Shown here: piece by piece, positions 7,363 through 17,067 of the stretch
Position numbering within the stretch: the stretch's first letter is position 1
Layout: each line of letters starts with the position of its first letter
Assembly: GCA_937884635.1 (NCBI GenBank)
Contig: CALGBW010000044.1
Span: forward strand, 32,125 to 96,124
DNA from: an uncultured Chlamydiaceae bacterium
GTDB taxonomy: Bacteria > Chlamydiota > Chlamydiia > Chlamydiales > Chlamydiaceae
Length of the DNA stretch: 64,000 nucleotides
Direction: 5' to 3'
The notes under the pieces: model-generated
Seen by the model: the letters and a program-made list of their open reading frames with translations, nothing else
Database searches by the model: none
Told to the model about the DNA's origin: nothing
Position numbers and translations under genes: made by a program

Positions 7363-8781
7363 TTAAATCAATTTCAATAACATCCACCATAGACTACCTA
7401 AACCAATCCAAATTCCGATATTAACAAGGCTGAGTACAAATCCTGATACCCACCATTCTTTTATCGAAACGTATTGGGCACCAAAATACAAAGGAGCTGG
7501 GCCAGATCCATAATGAGTAAGACCACCGAACAAATTACTAGAAAAAGCAAATGCTAGAACAGCAAAGAGCGGGTTGACACCAAGTGAAATAGCGACTGTA
7601 AGAAATACAGGTAGCATAGCACCTATATGAGCTGTATTGCTGGCAAAAAGATAATGTGAGTAAAAGTAAATAATAAACAGAATAGGAAAGCCTATTTTCC
7701 AAGATAACCCTGACACGGCTTCTGCCGCAGACGTCCCCACAAAAGGAATAAAACCTAACTGATTTAGCAAAGAGGCCATCATAATTAAGGCCCCGAACCA
7801 GATAAAGGTCTCCCAAGCTGTCGTATTAGCTAATACATCCTTATGCCAATCTAAGATGTTGGTAACAACAAGGCAAGATAGACCAATAAAAGCAGCAGTT
7901 GTAGCAGAAATATGTAATAAATCCCCAAAGGTCCAGAGAAAAACAAGCAAGAAAAAGACAGCTAAGATAATGACCTCGTCTCTATTCAAGGTTCCTTTTT
8001 CTTTTAATTTTCTCTTAGCAATGCTAACAGCCTGTTCGCTCGATGCTAGTGTGGGTGGGTATAGCTTGTATAAAATAATAGGCATGAAAGCCAAACTCAA
8101 TAACCCTGGGACTATGGCTGCTTTCGCCCATAGAGACCAAGATAAACGCACGCCCATGTCCCCAGCTAAAGCAGCAATCAATGGGTTCCCAGCCATAGCC
8201 GTTAGGAACATAGCGCTGGTAATTACAGAGCTCTGATAAGCCACTTTCACTAGGAAAGATCCAATAACCTGAGCTGTACCTTTTTCCGGAGAGCTACCAA
8301 AGGCATCAGAGAGGCCCATAACAATAGGGTATAACACCCCTCCTGTTCTTGCTGTTACACTAGGAATAGCTGGTGAAAGGAAAAAATCTGTGATGACAAT
8401 ACCATAACTTAACCCAAGAGGACTTTTTCCTAATATGCTTACAAAGAAATAGCCAATTCGCTCTCCTAATCCCGTTTTAATAATGCCCTTAGCAATAGAA
8501 AAAGAAAGGAAAACAAGCCAGGCGATAGGATTATGAAAACCAGATAATCCCTGTTCTATAGAAATCGAGCCAGATCCCAGAAGAAGAGAAATACCTAAAA
8601 TAGCCATTGCCCCCATAGGAATAGGTTGCAGAATGATCCCTAAAATTGTAGTTGCAAATACAGAAAAGAGATGCCAGGCTTGAGGACTTACATTAGAGGA
8701 ATGTGGACAAAACCATAATCCACATAGGCAACAAACTAAAAAAGCAAATACAACAGAACGTTTTTGTAGCACGTAAAGCAC
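7363..8781 (-). CDS. DASS-family dicarboxylate/2-oxoglutarate transporter
   Basis: 472 residues with about 12 hydrophobic segments. The N-terminal half contains the segment LLLGSGSISIEQGLSGFHNP and the C-terminal half SNTAHIGAMLPVFL, resembling the paired SNT-type motifs of divalent-anion:sodium symporters (plastid DiT1-like). It probably exchanges 2-oxoglutarate or malate across the inner membrane, feeding the incomplete chlamydial TCA cycle. The start is a GTG with AAGGA close upstream; a second GTG three codons later is a fair alternative. It lies 37 bases after the DUF1186-like gene and 44 before pfp, suggesting co-transcription. Confidence 0.88.
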   Translation of the reverse strand: MLYVLQKRSVVFAFLVCCLCGLWFCPHSSNVSPQAWHLFSVFATTILGIILQPIPMGAMAILGISLLLGSGSISIEQGLSGFHNPIAWLVFLSFSIAKGIIKTGLGERIGYFFVSILGKSPLGLSYGIVITDFFLSPAIPSVTARTGGVLYPIVMGLSDAFGSSPEKGTAQVIGSFLVKVAYQSSVITSAMFLTAMAGNPLIAALAGDMGVRLSWSLWAKAAIVPGLLSLAFMPIILYKLYPPTLASSEQAVSIAKRKLKEKGTLNRDEVIILAVFFLLVFLWTFGDLLHISATTAAFIGLSCLVVTNILDWHKDVLANTTAWETFIWFGALIMMASLLNQLGFIPFVGTSAAEAVSGLSWKIGFPILFIIYFYSHYLFASNTAHIGAMLPVFLTVAISLGVNPLFAVLAFAFSSNLFGGLTHYGSGPAPLYFGAQYVSIKEWWVSGFVLSLVNIGIWIGLGSLWWMLLKLI

Positions 8782-8818
8782 AGTCCTTATGTTACAATTA
8801 ATAGGAATAGACTAGATT

Positions 8819-9568
8819 TTAGGAATCTAAGGAAAACTCTCCCAGCCATTTCTCCATCTCTTCTAACGTATCGTTAATTAACTCCGTAGAAGCTGCGAGC
8901 TGCTGTAAACAAGAATCGACACTTTCCTCAGCAATCACATTTTCAACATCTTCTAGACTGATAAAAGAATTATCTATCAATCCAGCTTTAAAAGCTTTAC
9001 TAATAGGATAAAATATCTCTCCAGGATAGAGTGAGCATGCTGAAGCGATTAAACAGTCCCACGCAAAAGAGGGCTCTTTCTCTAATCTATAATTTAGTAA
9101 TTCTCCAAAATAACGAATGGTTTCATCTCGAGAAAGTTTTCCAATCCCTACTAGAATCACCAAACAGGAAATTGCGGCAGCTTTGACGTAAGGATTAATC
9201 TTAGGGGTTTCTATTAACTCTTTGATTAAGGCTTCATCATCACAGACGCTAGCGAAGATCCTTGATAAATCTTCAGTAAGAACATCTCCAGCAATAGCAT
9301 AAGGAGTATCATCAGTAAAAAGAAATAACCGAATAACGAGAGGTAGCGCACGCGTCTCTCGAAATTGAGCTAACAAATACATAGCGTACACATGTCCTTG
9401 ATAACAGCCGTCATTAATCAATTCCGGTACACGCTCAATAGCGTCTTCTAAGATTTGCAGAAGATAGGGAGTGATTTGCTTATGCTTGACAATAGCAGCT
9501 TCTATAGCCTCTCTAGGAAGAATTCCCTCATCATAGGCAAGGTCTTCCAAAATATGAGGTATATCCAT
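8819..9568 (-). CDS. DUF1186-like helical-repeat protein
   Basis: 249 residues, all-helical, acidic, with no signal peptide or membrane span. The order of helices (for example residues 60-75 and 150-170, with alternating hydrophobic faces) resembles HEAT-like repeats. The N-terminal region [16 protein letters not shown] and the whole layout recall DUF1186, a family found in chlamydiae and Legionella. The function is unknown; a protein-binding scaffold is an inference from the repeat pattern. It is first in a minus-strand run with the transporter and pfp genes. Confidence 0.7.
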   Translation of the reverse strand: MDIPHILEDLAYDEGILPREAIEAAIVKHKQITPYLLQILEDAIERVPELINDGCYQGHVYAMYLLAQFRETRALPLVIRLFLFTDDTPYAIAGDVLTEDLSRIFASVCDDEALIKELIETPKINPYVKAAAISCLVILVGIGKLSRDETIRYFGELLNYRLEKEPSFAWDCLIASACSLYPGEIFYPISKAFKAGLIDNSFISLEDVENVIAEESVDSCLQQLAASTELINDTLEEMEKWLGEFSLDS

Positions 9569-9626
9569 AGTTTATACTGCTCCGTTATCGGTCGTTAAAA
9601 GAGTTGTTAAAATCGTACACTATATC

Positions 9627-9667
9627 AGGGCTGGTTAATCAGCCCTTATGGGCTCGTTATCTTTTTT
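9627..9667. other. Two mutually exclusive hairpins and T6
   Basis: AGGGCTG (9627-9633) can pair with CAGCCCT (9640-9646), while AGCCC (9641-9645) can instead pair with GGGCT (9650-9654). Read on the plus strand, a T6 run follows at 9662-9667. There is no plus-strand gene upstream, and on the minus strand the hairpins lie between oppF and the DUF1186-like gene. They may be the end of the opp transcript or a leader structure of the next one. Confidence 0.45.
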
Positions 9668-9787
9668 CCTTTGGATAAAGTCAATACCGATCTAAAGATT
9701 AAAGACCTTCAATAAAGAAAAAAAACACTACGCCGCGATTTTAATCGTAAAAATCTAAAAAGAAAAGAAAGGAAATAGAAAACCCTG

Positions 9788-10561
9788 TTATCGTTGCGAG
9801 ATAACTTCTCGTTCGTTATCAGCACTGTGCAAAGAAAAAGAGGGAATTGCCTGTAATAACTCGCAGGTTTTTTCATGGCGAGGGGAATAAAAAATATCTC
9901 GTTTTGATGCATATTCCACAATGCTACCCTTATCCATAACCGCTATAGAATCAGCTAGATAATACGCAGCCGGCATATCATGTGTAATGAAAATCAAAGT
10001 ATTCTTGCACTGTTCCTTCAGCGTATGAAACAACTCTAAAATCACTGTTTGGTTGACTGTATCTAAAGAGGCTAGTGGTTCATCAAAGATAAGTAAAATC
10101 GGCTCGCAAATTAATGCCTTTGCAATTGCCACTCGTTGTCTCTGCCCACCAGACAGCTGGTTAGGGTATTTCTCTAAAATACTCTCTGGTAAATTAACTA
10201 AACCCAATACACGACGGATTTCTCTATTCTGGCTAGCTGCAGAGTGATTCTTCAAAATGCGCAATGGCTCAGCAATAATAGCTCTAGTAGTCATCGTGGG
10301 ATTTAAACTAGAATAGACATCCTGCCAAACAACTTGAGTAATCTTTGCCTTTGGCAAGTTCCTATCTACATGCAAAGAGATGGTTCCTTTATCTGGTTTC
10401 ATAAGTCCCAGGATCGTTAAAGCTAAAGAGGACTTCCCTGATCCACTCGTTCCAACTAAAGCTAAACATTCCCCCTGCTGCACACGTAGACTTACATTGT
10501 CTAAGATTTTTTGCTTTCTAATGGTGACAGATACATTCTCAATACACAACAACTCAGACAT
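9788..10561 (-). CDS. oppF: Oligopeptide ABC transporter ATP-binding protein
   Basis: 257 residues. Walker A GTSGSGKS at 37-44, Q-loop, signature LSGGQRQR near 138-145, and Walker B LLIFDEP near 160-166 are all intact. It is shorter than E. coli OppF (334 residues), as is usual in chlamydiae. Last gene of the opp run, 14 bases after oppD. Together with OppD it should energise a peptide permease at the inner membrane. An internal minus-strand ORF at 9709-9921 in another frame is a shadow. Confidence 0.92.
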   Translation of the reverse strand: MSELLCIENVSVTIRKQKILDNVSLRVQQGECLALVGTSGSGKSSLALTILGLMKPDKGTISLHVDRNLPKAKITQVVWQDVYSSLNPTMTTRAIIAEPLRILKNHSAASQNREIRRVLGLVNLPESILEKYPNQLSGGQRQRVAIAKALICEPILLIFDEPLASLDTVNQTVILELFHTLKEQCKNTLIFITHDMPAAYYLADSIAVMDKGSIVEYASKRDIFYSPRHEKTCELLQAIPSFSLHSADNEREVISQR

Positions 10562-10575
10562 AATCAGTCAACTCG

Positions 10576-11400
10576 TTAAAATAGAGAATTCACGATAGTA
10601 GACGAAAACGCATCTAAGGGGATTTTAGATACACTGTCTAACAACTGTTTCGTATAGGCATGTTTGGGGGAGGAGAACACCTGTTCTACACTTCCAGCCT
10701 CAACCAAAACACCATTTTTAATAATAGCAACATGTTCACACAGTTCAGCTACTAAGGCTAAATTATGTGTAACTAAGAGCAATGCCGTGTCATTCGTTTG
10801 GTGTACTTGCTTCAATATTTTTAACACTTGAGATTGGGAGATAGAATCTAAAGCTGTTGTCGGCTCATCTGCAAGAATCAACTTAGGAGAGCTAGCTAGC
10901 GCGATCGCAATCACAACCCTCTGACGCATACCGCCACTTAATTCAAAAGGATATCGAGAGAGGAGTTTTTCCGGGTCAGAAAAATGCACACTTCTCAGGA
11001 GTTGTATTGCTTTTTCTTTAGCTTCAGCTTTGGACATAGTCTGATGCTGTCTTAGGGAATCGATAATTTGTGTCCCTATACGCATAAAAGGGGTTAGGGA
11101 ATTTAATGCATTTTGAAAAATCGTAGCTATTTTCCCACCACGCACTTTCTGAGACTCTTTTTTAGAAAGACAGTAAATATCCTGATTCTCTAGAAAAATA
11201 TTCCCCCCTACAACACGGCACGTATCAGGAAGCAGATTTAAAATTGCCTTAGTTAAGGTTGTCTTGCCAGACCCATTTTCCCCTACAAGAGCCATGCTTT
11301 GCTTCTGCTTAATACTTAATGTGAAACGATCTAATAACAGCCGTTCCGAAGATGTTGCTGCGACTGTCAAATCCTGAATTCTCAGTAGTGTATCAGGCAT
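10576..11400 (-). CDS. oppD: Oligopeptide ABC transporter ATP-binding protein
   Basis: 274 residues. Walker A GENGSGKT at 40-47, signature LSGGMRQR near 149-156, Walker B LILADEP near 170-176, and an H-loop His near 205. The C-terminal VFSSPKHAYTKQLL element is typical of the Opp/Dpp ATPases. It overlaps the end of oppC by eight bases, indicating translational coupling, and precedes oppF. Confidence 0.92.
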   Translation of the reverse strand: MPDTLLRIQDLTVAATSSERLLLDRFTLSIKQKQSMALVGENGSGKTTLTKAILNLLPDTCRVVGGNIFLENQDIYCLSKKESQKVRGGKIATIFQNALNSLTPFMRIGTQIIDSLRQHQTMSKAEAKEKAIQLLRSVHFSDPEKLLSRYPFELSGGMRQRVVIAIALASSPKLILADEPTTALDSISQSQVLKILKQVHQTNDTALLLVTHNLALVAELCEHVAIIKNGVLVEAGSVEQVFSSPKHAYTKQLLDSVSKIPLDAFSSTIVNSLF

Positions 11401-12247
11401 GCATTGTCTCCTTGGTCAAGAAAGTCTTCACCCCCTCCCCAATTAAATTAAAACTGACAGACAAAGCAATCATGAAAAAAGAGGGGATAAAGAATAGCCA
11501 AGGATAGTAGTCCATAGCACTAATCCCTTCCCTTACAAGAGTCCCTAAGCTGGCCTGTGGGGGTTGGATGCCCAACCCTAGGAAACTAATAAATGCTTCA
11601 GTATAAATCGCATTGGGGATAGTGAAAATCAGTGTGGAGATAATCGGAGCAAACGTATTTGGTAAAAGATGCCAGCGTAGGATATGCCAGGAAGAGGCTT
11701 CCATAGACTTAGCTGAGAGCACGAACCCTTTATTCTCTAATAATAGGAATTGACCATATACAATTCTCGATATGGGAATCCATCCAGTTAGAATCATGGC
11801 AAAAATCAATGGCAACACACCATGATGGAATACAACAAGTAAGAGAATAATAATGGGGATCCTAGGAATTGAAAAGAGAATATCTGTCATCCTCATCATG
11901 AAGAATGCACATTTCTTACCCAGGAACAAAGCGAGTGTTGCCCAGAAAACTCCCAGCAATACATCAATTATAGAAGCCGTTACTGCTATGAGCAGGGAAA
12001 GGCGAATTCCCATTAACGTTCTTGCCATCATACAGCGACCCAATGAATCTGTTCCAAAGGGAAACTGACAACTAGGGCTTTGTAAGATATTCTCCAAGGA
12101 GGTCTTCTCGTAATGAGGATACAAATAAGGAAGAATCAAAGCTCCTGATACCAAGGAAATAAGCAGAATAACCCCGGTAATCAACAAAGGATTACCTGAG
12201 CCATATCGGCGGATACGAGAAAAAAAGGATTTACTATAAACTGCCAT
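11393..12247 (-). CDS. oppC: Oligopeptide ABC transporter permease
   Basis: 284 residues from the ATG at 12247 (an in-frame TTG at 12268 would add seven). The segment FGTDSLGRCMMAR is the hallmark that separates OppC/DppC from OppB/DppB. The permease EAA loop (SAKSMEASSWHILRWHLLPN) is near the middle and about six membrane segments are visible. OppC normally forms a heterodimer with OppB, but no oppB lies in this operon: oppA ends only about 24 bases upstream of the longer start. The missing partner must be elsewhere, or OppC works otherwise. Confidence 0.9.
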   Translation of the reverse strand: MAVYSKSFFSRIRRYGSGNPLLITGVILLISLVSGALILPYLYPHYEKTSLENILQSPSCQFPFGTDSLGRCMMARTLMGIRLSLLIAVTASIIDVLLGVFWATLALFLGKKCAFFMMRMTDILFSIPRIPIIILLLVVFHHGVLPLIFAMILTGWIPISRIVYGQFLLLENKGFVLSAKSMEASSWHILRWHLLPNTFAPIISTLIFTIPNAIYTEAFISFLGLGIQPPQASLGTLVREGISAMDYYPWLFFIPSFFMIALSVSFNLIGEGVKTFLTKETMHA

Positions 12248-12291
12248 CCAAGACGAGCCCGCAAACAAAATACAATTTATTGTTGCACAGA

Positions 12292-13878
12292 CTATTCATT
12301 ATACGCGACATAAGCTTCCTTTAAATCTACATATCCCAATAAAGAAGGACAGACGTTTTTTATTCTAGGGTTAATAGCGTACGTATAAGCAAAATGATAC
12401 AAAGGCACGATTGGACACTCTTGGTCGAGAATTTTTTCTGCCAAACAGAGGGCCTTTTTCTCATTACATAGAATAATTTTGGATATCAAGCGATGATATT
12501 CCTCATTGTGCCATCTTGTCGCCCCACCATTGTTTTTATCAAACATTTTTAAAAAAGATACAGGGTGCTGATATTCAGCAATCCATTTCCCAGTAGCTAA
12601 AAAGAAATCCCCTCGATTCCTTTTATCCATAAAACAATGGTATTCCATTCCCTGAATACCGATTGTAAAGTCCAATACTGTTTTAATCTGCTGTTGAATT
12701 TCCTGTACCACCATATATAGGTTCGATGACCCTAACGGATGGATAATAACGAGTTCTTCTAGATCTTTCTGAGAGAGCTGTTCCCTTGTTTTCTGCAAAT
12801 AATACCGCGCTAGCTGTTCCCTCTCTTCCTTGCTTAGCTTTTTGATATGTTCCATTTCTGATAAAAGCGGATGAACAAAAGTATAAGCTGTCTCTCCACA
12901 GGGGACAAATTTCAAAATAGCATCTTTATCTATAGCATAAGCAATAGCCTTACGCAGACAGCTGTTATTTAAAGGAAAACGTTCAAGATTATACATAAGA
13001 ACGGCAGTTCCTAGAACTGGATAGGAAAATATCCGATCTGAAGGAACCATATTCATCATTTCTATTGGTAAAGACGACACCCAAGGAGCTCCCACCCAAT
13101 CGACCTGATTTTTCTGTAATAACTGAATGGCTGTATGCTCATCTGGTACAATCTGAAAAACAATCTCCTTTAAATGCACGGACTGTTGATCGTAATAAAG
13201 GGGGTTTTTCGTAAGCACTAAATGCGATTGTGGAGAAAACTCTTTTACAGAGAATGGGCCATTAGAAATATAGCTTGTAATCGCCACTTGAGAACCAGCC
13301 TCGCGTCGGCTTTGATGAACAGGGTAAAAGATAGGACGAGCTACTAATTCTAAAAAATATGTAATAGGAGACTCTAAAGTAATTTCCAGGGTAAGAGTGT
13401 TTAAAGCCTTAATACCTAACGCATCTAATGGCTTTTGATGGTGTAAAACAGCATTGGAGTTTTTAATACAGGATAAGAGATCTAAGGAAGTACTTTGTAT
13501 ATTACCTTGATAAATTTGTTTTACAGAATGCTCGAAATCATAAGCGGTCAGAACATCATTGTTATTCCACAACGTAGGCTTCAAATAAAAGGTATAGGTA
13601 CACCCATCCTCGGAAAGGGTATAACGCTCAGCCAAGGATAATTGGAGTTCACCATCCTTTTCTCTTACTAACCCCTCATATAATGCCTGGACTATAGAGA
13701 TATCCTTGCTTAGACAAACGTTTCTAGGATCTAAAGAAAGAGGATCGTGGTTCATAGCAATGCGTAAGCTATCAGACCCCCTCTGAGGCGCAGAAGTACA
13801 GGATGGAACAGCACACACCAAACAAATAAGGCATAGGGTACGCACTATAGAGGTGGCTAGAGTTCTTATTGCAAGCAT
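12292..13878 (-). CDS. oppA: Oligopeptide-binding lipoprotein
   Basis: 528 residues. The N-terminus has a signal peptide with a lipobox cysteine near 27 (AVPSC). The body matches the SBP_bac_5 family: NHDPLSLDPRN near 43-53, a central YISNGPFSVKE segment, and a C-terminal WIAEYQHPVSFLKMF region. It should bind peptides in the periplasm for the OppCDF permease; in chlamydiae related proteins also take up peptidoglycan stem peptides. There is no clear ribosome site before the ATG at 13878. It is the first gene of the operon, with only this one oppA copy in the window. Confidence 0.9.
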   Translation of the reverse strand: MLAIRTLATSIVRTLCLICLVCAVPSCTSAPQRGSDSLRIAMNHDPLSLDPRNVCLSKDISIVQALYEGLVREKDGELQLSLAERYTLSEDGCTYTFYLKPTLWNNNDVLTAYDFEHSVKQIYQGNIQSTSLDLLSCIKNSNAVLHHQKPLDALGIKALNTLTLEITLESPITYFLELVARPIFYPVHQSRREAGSQVAITSYISNGPFSVKEFSPQSHLVLTKNPLYYDQQSVHLKEIVFQIVPDEHTAIQLLQKNQVDWVGAPWVSSLPIEMMNMVPSDRIFSYPVLGTAVLMYNLERFPLNNSCLRKAIAYAIDKDAILKFVPCGETAYTFVHPLLSEMEHIKKLSKEEREQLARYYLQKTREQLSQKDLEELVIIHPLGSSNLYMVVQEIQQQIKTVLDFTIGIQGMEYHCFMDKRNRGDFFLATGKWIAEYQHPVSFLKMFDKNNGGATRWHNEEYHRLISKIILCNEKKALCLAEKILDQECPIVPLYHFAYTYAINPRIKNVCPSLLGYVDLKEAYVAYNE

Positions 13879-13998
13879 GAATGATTTATATACTCAATTT
13901 TACAGAAAGAGCGCGACTGGAGAAGAATCGATATCAAGTGGGCATTGTATGCAAAAATTCTCTAAAAGGAAATTATAAACAGATTCTGTCCCTTTTAT

Positions 13999-14967
13999 CT
14001 AGCGGCGCGTGGAACGACGGGAAAGACGACTAGAGGCACGTGACCCCATCCTACTGCTAGCTATACTGCTGGCTGTCACCGGGCATAAACAGTAATAATC
14101 CTGAAGTCCTGCTGAACATCTCTTAGCCATTAGAGAGGATTCAGAGGCCCCACCATCTAGGCAGTCCTCCAACAACTCAGCACTTTCCTCGCAAATAGTC
14201 GCAAGTCGACTGCATGATCGGGAAACACCGAAACACTGTGACTGAAGTTGTTCTAAACTACAGTAAAGACCGACGTCGCTTCTAATAAACTCATCATCCC
14301 AGTCTAAGCTTAGCAATTGAGATGATAATAGACTATCTACATAATCGCACATTGGCAATCCATCTGCCGTAGTAAATGTATCACTAGCCGTAGCAAAACT
14401 GCACTCACTACTACAACTACAGGCTGAGGCAATCGCTTCAGAACATGTAGCGAATGTTTCTTCACACGAAATAAATACCTCAGAAGAACTATTACTAGAA
14501 GTTGACTGTCTCGATTGTATTTCGCAGCAGCGCTCTCTCCAACTCATAGCAGAACCACAATAACAATAAGGATTGAAAGAATGGTCAAGATCACTACGTT
14601 TACCGGACTCTTCCGACTCATGTATAGATGCTAAAGGTATGGACGGGCAAAGGAAGCGTCCTTTCTCTAAGTCGGAATTACCACAAGAGATTATTGCGTC
14701 AGGCTTGGGGTGTTGCGATTTCAGTTTTTTTAGGGAAAAAATTAACAAAACTATTAGACCTACTCCAGCAACACATCCTCCAAGAGGAATAGCTGCAACA
14801 AGAGGACACCCAAGAGCAAATAAACCAAAACACGTTAATGCGCCAAGTACAATAGCAAGAGCAACCCAACATGTTATTTTTGCCACTTGTTTTACATGAG
14901 ACCTATGATTAGGAGATTCGGGTATTAAATGAGATGAACACCCGCTATTTAAAGGTATGATTTCCAC
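13999..14967 (-). CDS. Putative inclusion membrane protein, Ser/Cys-rich, RS tail
   Basis: 322 residues. The start is a GTG at 14967 with GAGGG four bases upstream, a site pattern shared by the neighbouring Inc-like genes. Residues about 32-78 form a bilobed hydrophobic hairpin split by a GCPLVA turn, the standard mark of chlamydial Inc proteins that are type III secreted into the inclusion membrane. The following cytosol-facing part (about 80-300) is very rich in Ser and Cys, and the last 18 residues are almost only Arg and Ser. The hairpin closely resembles that of the next gene (15529-16059). The role is inferred from this feature alone; the family is not otherwise recognised. Confidence 0.75.
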   Translation of the reverse strand: MEIIPLNSGCSSHLIPESPNHRSHVKQVAKITCWVALAIVLGALTCFGLFALGCPLVAAIPLGGCVAGVGLIVLLIFSLKKLKSQHPKPDAIISCGNSDLEKGRFLCPSIPLASIHESEESGKRSDLDHSFNPYCYCGSAMSWRERCCEIQSRQSTSSNSSSEVFISCEETFATCSEAIASACSCSSECSFATASDTFTTADGLPMCDYVDSLLSSQLLSLDWDDEFIRSDVGLYCSLEQLQSQCFGVSRSCSRLATICEESAELLEDCLDGGASESSLMAKRCSAGLQDYYCLCPVTASSIASSRMGSRASSRLSRRSTRR

Positions 14968-15528
14968 AAATCCCTCAAAAACACAGTGTTATAAAAATTA
15001 ATCCTATTAATTTCTTAACAAACATCTATGGGAAGAAATCGGTGGGGGAATAGGAAAAGGGATTATGCCCAAAAGCAGTAGAGAAAGAGAAGTCGAAAAA
15101 TAGCAAATTTATAAGCTGCTAATTATAAACCCATTATTAATTACGAGCAAAATAATATGGTCAGATATAGAAAGAGAATAGTTAATATAACTTTAATCAA
15201 CCCATTTTATCTCAAGAATTAAGAGAGAAATCTATCCTAATAGCTACGCTAGATGCTCTTCAAACCTCACAAGGATAGGCTAAACTAGCATTGAAACCCA
15301 GGGGCTTAATGAGGATTCTCAGTTCTGTAAAAAAAAGAAACCTCATTCCAAACAGAATAATCCCTATAGATGGAAAAGGATACTAAGGACACCACCGAGT
15401 GCCATTTCCTCATCCATTCGGATCAAAATATAGATTTTGAAATAGTTTGGATAGGTAAGCAGAAATAGCACACCCTATATAAATAAAGCGTAGGGTGTCT
15501 ATTATTAACAAAAGTTTCTGTTCAAAGA
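14968..15528. other. Long AT-rich intergenic region
   Basis: No ORF with a credible start is visible. At the right end an 8-bp stem (ACACCCTA 15470-15477 with TAGGGTGT 15491-15498) lies 31 bases after the stop of the minus-strand gene at 15529 and is a plausible terminator. The rest presumably holds the promoter of the 13999-14967 gene. Confidence 0.5.
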
Positions 15529-16059
15529 TTAGTTACAGAGAGGGGGACGGTACTGGAGACCATACATAGCACACACTTCCTTTATATAGGCGTTCGCTCT
15601 ATCTTCTGACACAGAGCCGACTCGATTTCTTATTCCGTCCACACAGTCGCCTCTATTGCCCCTACTAGAACACGTTGTAAAACTCTCATGGCTATCAGGG
15701 CAACATGAAGCAAAAGAGCTGTCTTCGGAAGAAGAACTAACACCGGAACTCGACGACTTAGAGGAAAAACTCTTCATCCGAATAGCAGGTTCCCCTCGTT
15801 TGGCTTTCAGTTTTTTGGCGGCAAAAGCAGCCAAAGCTACTAACCCTATCCCAGTAATACATATTCCAATTCCAAGAGGAATGGCTGCAGCAAGAGGACA
15901 TCCAAGAGCAAATAAACCAAGACTCATTAATGCGCCAAGTATAATAGCAAGGGCTACCAAACTCACTGTTTTTGCCACTTGTTGTGCACGAGATGACTGG
16001 GTTGGGTGGTTAGACACTAAATGAGTCCAATTTTCTAACCCTAAAGATGTTATTTTCAT
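15529..16059 (-). CDS. Putative inclusion membrane protein
   Basis: 176 residues, ATG with a TGAGGAA site. A bilobed hydrophobic hairpin at about 29-80 has a GCPLAAAIP turn nearly identical to that of the neighbouring 322-residue protein, so the two are tandem duplicates. The C-terminal 95 residues are Ser-rich (about 96-125), then Cys-containing (CYS near 118, 132, 140). The hairpin indicates insertion into the inclusion membrane with both tails in the host cytosol. No other domain is seen. Confidence 0.78.
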   Translation of the reverse strand: MKITSLGLENWTHLVSNHPTQSSRAQQVAKTVSLVALAIILGALMSLGLFALGCPLAAAIPLGIGICITGIGLVALAAFAAKKLKAKRGEPAIRMKSFSSKSSSSGVSSSSEDSSFASCCPDSHESFTTCSSRGNRGDCVDGIRNRVGSVSEDRANAYIKEVCAMYGLQYRPPLCN

Positions 16060-16390
16060 AATTTCCTCAGAAATACTTAATAAAAATTTAATTTATTAAA
16101 AAAATCTTCAGAGAAAGAATAGATAGAAAGAGAAAGGGGACTACCCTTTAAATCGTAGAAAGAAATTCAAAAATAGAAAGATTTATAGTGCACTGATTGT
16201 AAACTTGTAATTCATTCTGGTCAATTTTCCATAAAAAAATAATTCAACACCCTCTCTTTTACCATAAAAAATTTGTTAAAACCTCTTAATTAAGAGAGTA
16301 GATATATAGATGTCCCTTCTCATCCTTTAAATTATAAGCATCTAGGGAAAAGAGATGGGACTCAGCTAACTTTGCTTATTAGGAGTGAAA
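16060..16390. other. AT-rich intergenic region
   Basis: No gene seen. Contains the promoter region of the 15529-16059 gene; I could not assign -35 and -10 boxes with confidence. Confidence 0.4.
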
Positions 16391-16879
16391 TCATTGAAAA
16401 GGACAGGAATGGGCATGTCGATCATACCATTCAGGAGATTGGTCTTCTAAAATAGGGACTGATATCGCACAATCAGGAACCCAATCATTTAGTAGAGCTC
16501 GTTGCATTGCGGTGATATTCATATCTGAAGGAAGGAATAGCGGCATGAAAGCATTACTGTCTAACAACGATGACATACTGCCCGCATCAACTTCTATCAT
16601 CTCTCTTCCTTGTGAACTTTTTATAGCCCACTTACTGTCCTGATAGATCTTAACCACTGCAAGACAACAAATAACCATCATGATTAAACCGAAAACACCC
16701 AAACTCAAACAGGGGATGAGAGGCAGTCCTGTGAAGATAGCTAAACCACAGGCTAGAGAACTCAGGAAAACAGAACCGGCAGCAAGAGCCACCAATCTCA
16801 CAGTCTCGCTTTCGATCTTATTCATCGGATTCATCACTTTGGGAGCCCAAATAGGGCTCGTACAGAAAGGTATACCCAT
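16391..16879 (-). CDS. Putative inclusion membrane protein
   Basis: 162 residues from the ATG at 16879, which has AGAGG five bases upstream; a TTG start 11 codons earlier has no such site. Hydrophobic segments at about 28-50 and 53-77 are separated by a TGLPLIP turn, giving the Inc hairpin. The C-terminal 80 residues are soluble and acidic, ending DRHAHSCPFQ. It is more divergent than its neighbours but shares the hairpin design and orientation. Confidence 0.72.
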   Translation of the reverse strand: MGIPFCTSPIWAPKVMNPMNKIESETVRLVALAAGSVFLSSLACGLAIFTGLPLIPCLSLGVFGLIMMVICCLAVVKIYQDSKWAIKSSQGREMIEVDAGSMSSLLDSNAFMPLFLPSDMNITAMQRALLNDWVPDCAISVPILEDQSPEWYDRHAHSCPFQ

Positions 16880-17035
16880 AATAGCCTCTACGCTCTCGCT
16901 AATATTGTACAAGAAGCCTATCTTCCCTACGCGGGAAGGAATGTATATGACTAGGGAGTTAAAAACAAATGATTAGTAAATTTTTTTAATCCCCTCTATT
17001 TTTCTTTCTGGAACAAAGTGATTTCAATTAGGCTA

Positions 17036-17055
17036 GCTTACACCTTAGTGTAAGC
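17036..17055 (-). terminator. Hairpin after the 17068-17703 gene
   Basis: A perfect 8-bp inverted repeat GCTTACAC/GTGTAAGC around a four-base loop, 13 bases after the stop codon. The T-run expected on the minus strand is weak, so termination is likely but unproven. Confidence 0.5.
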
Positions 17056-17067
17056 CAGAAACGCGTT

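Noticed and set aside
7856..8236. Plus-strand 126-residue ORF
   Set aside because: Fully antisense to the dicarboxylate transporter gene; low-complexity composition typical of a shadow.
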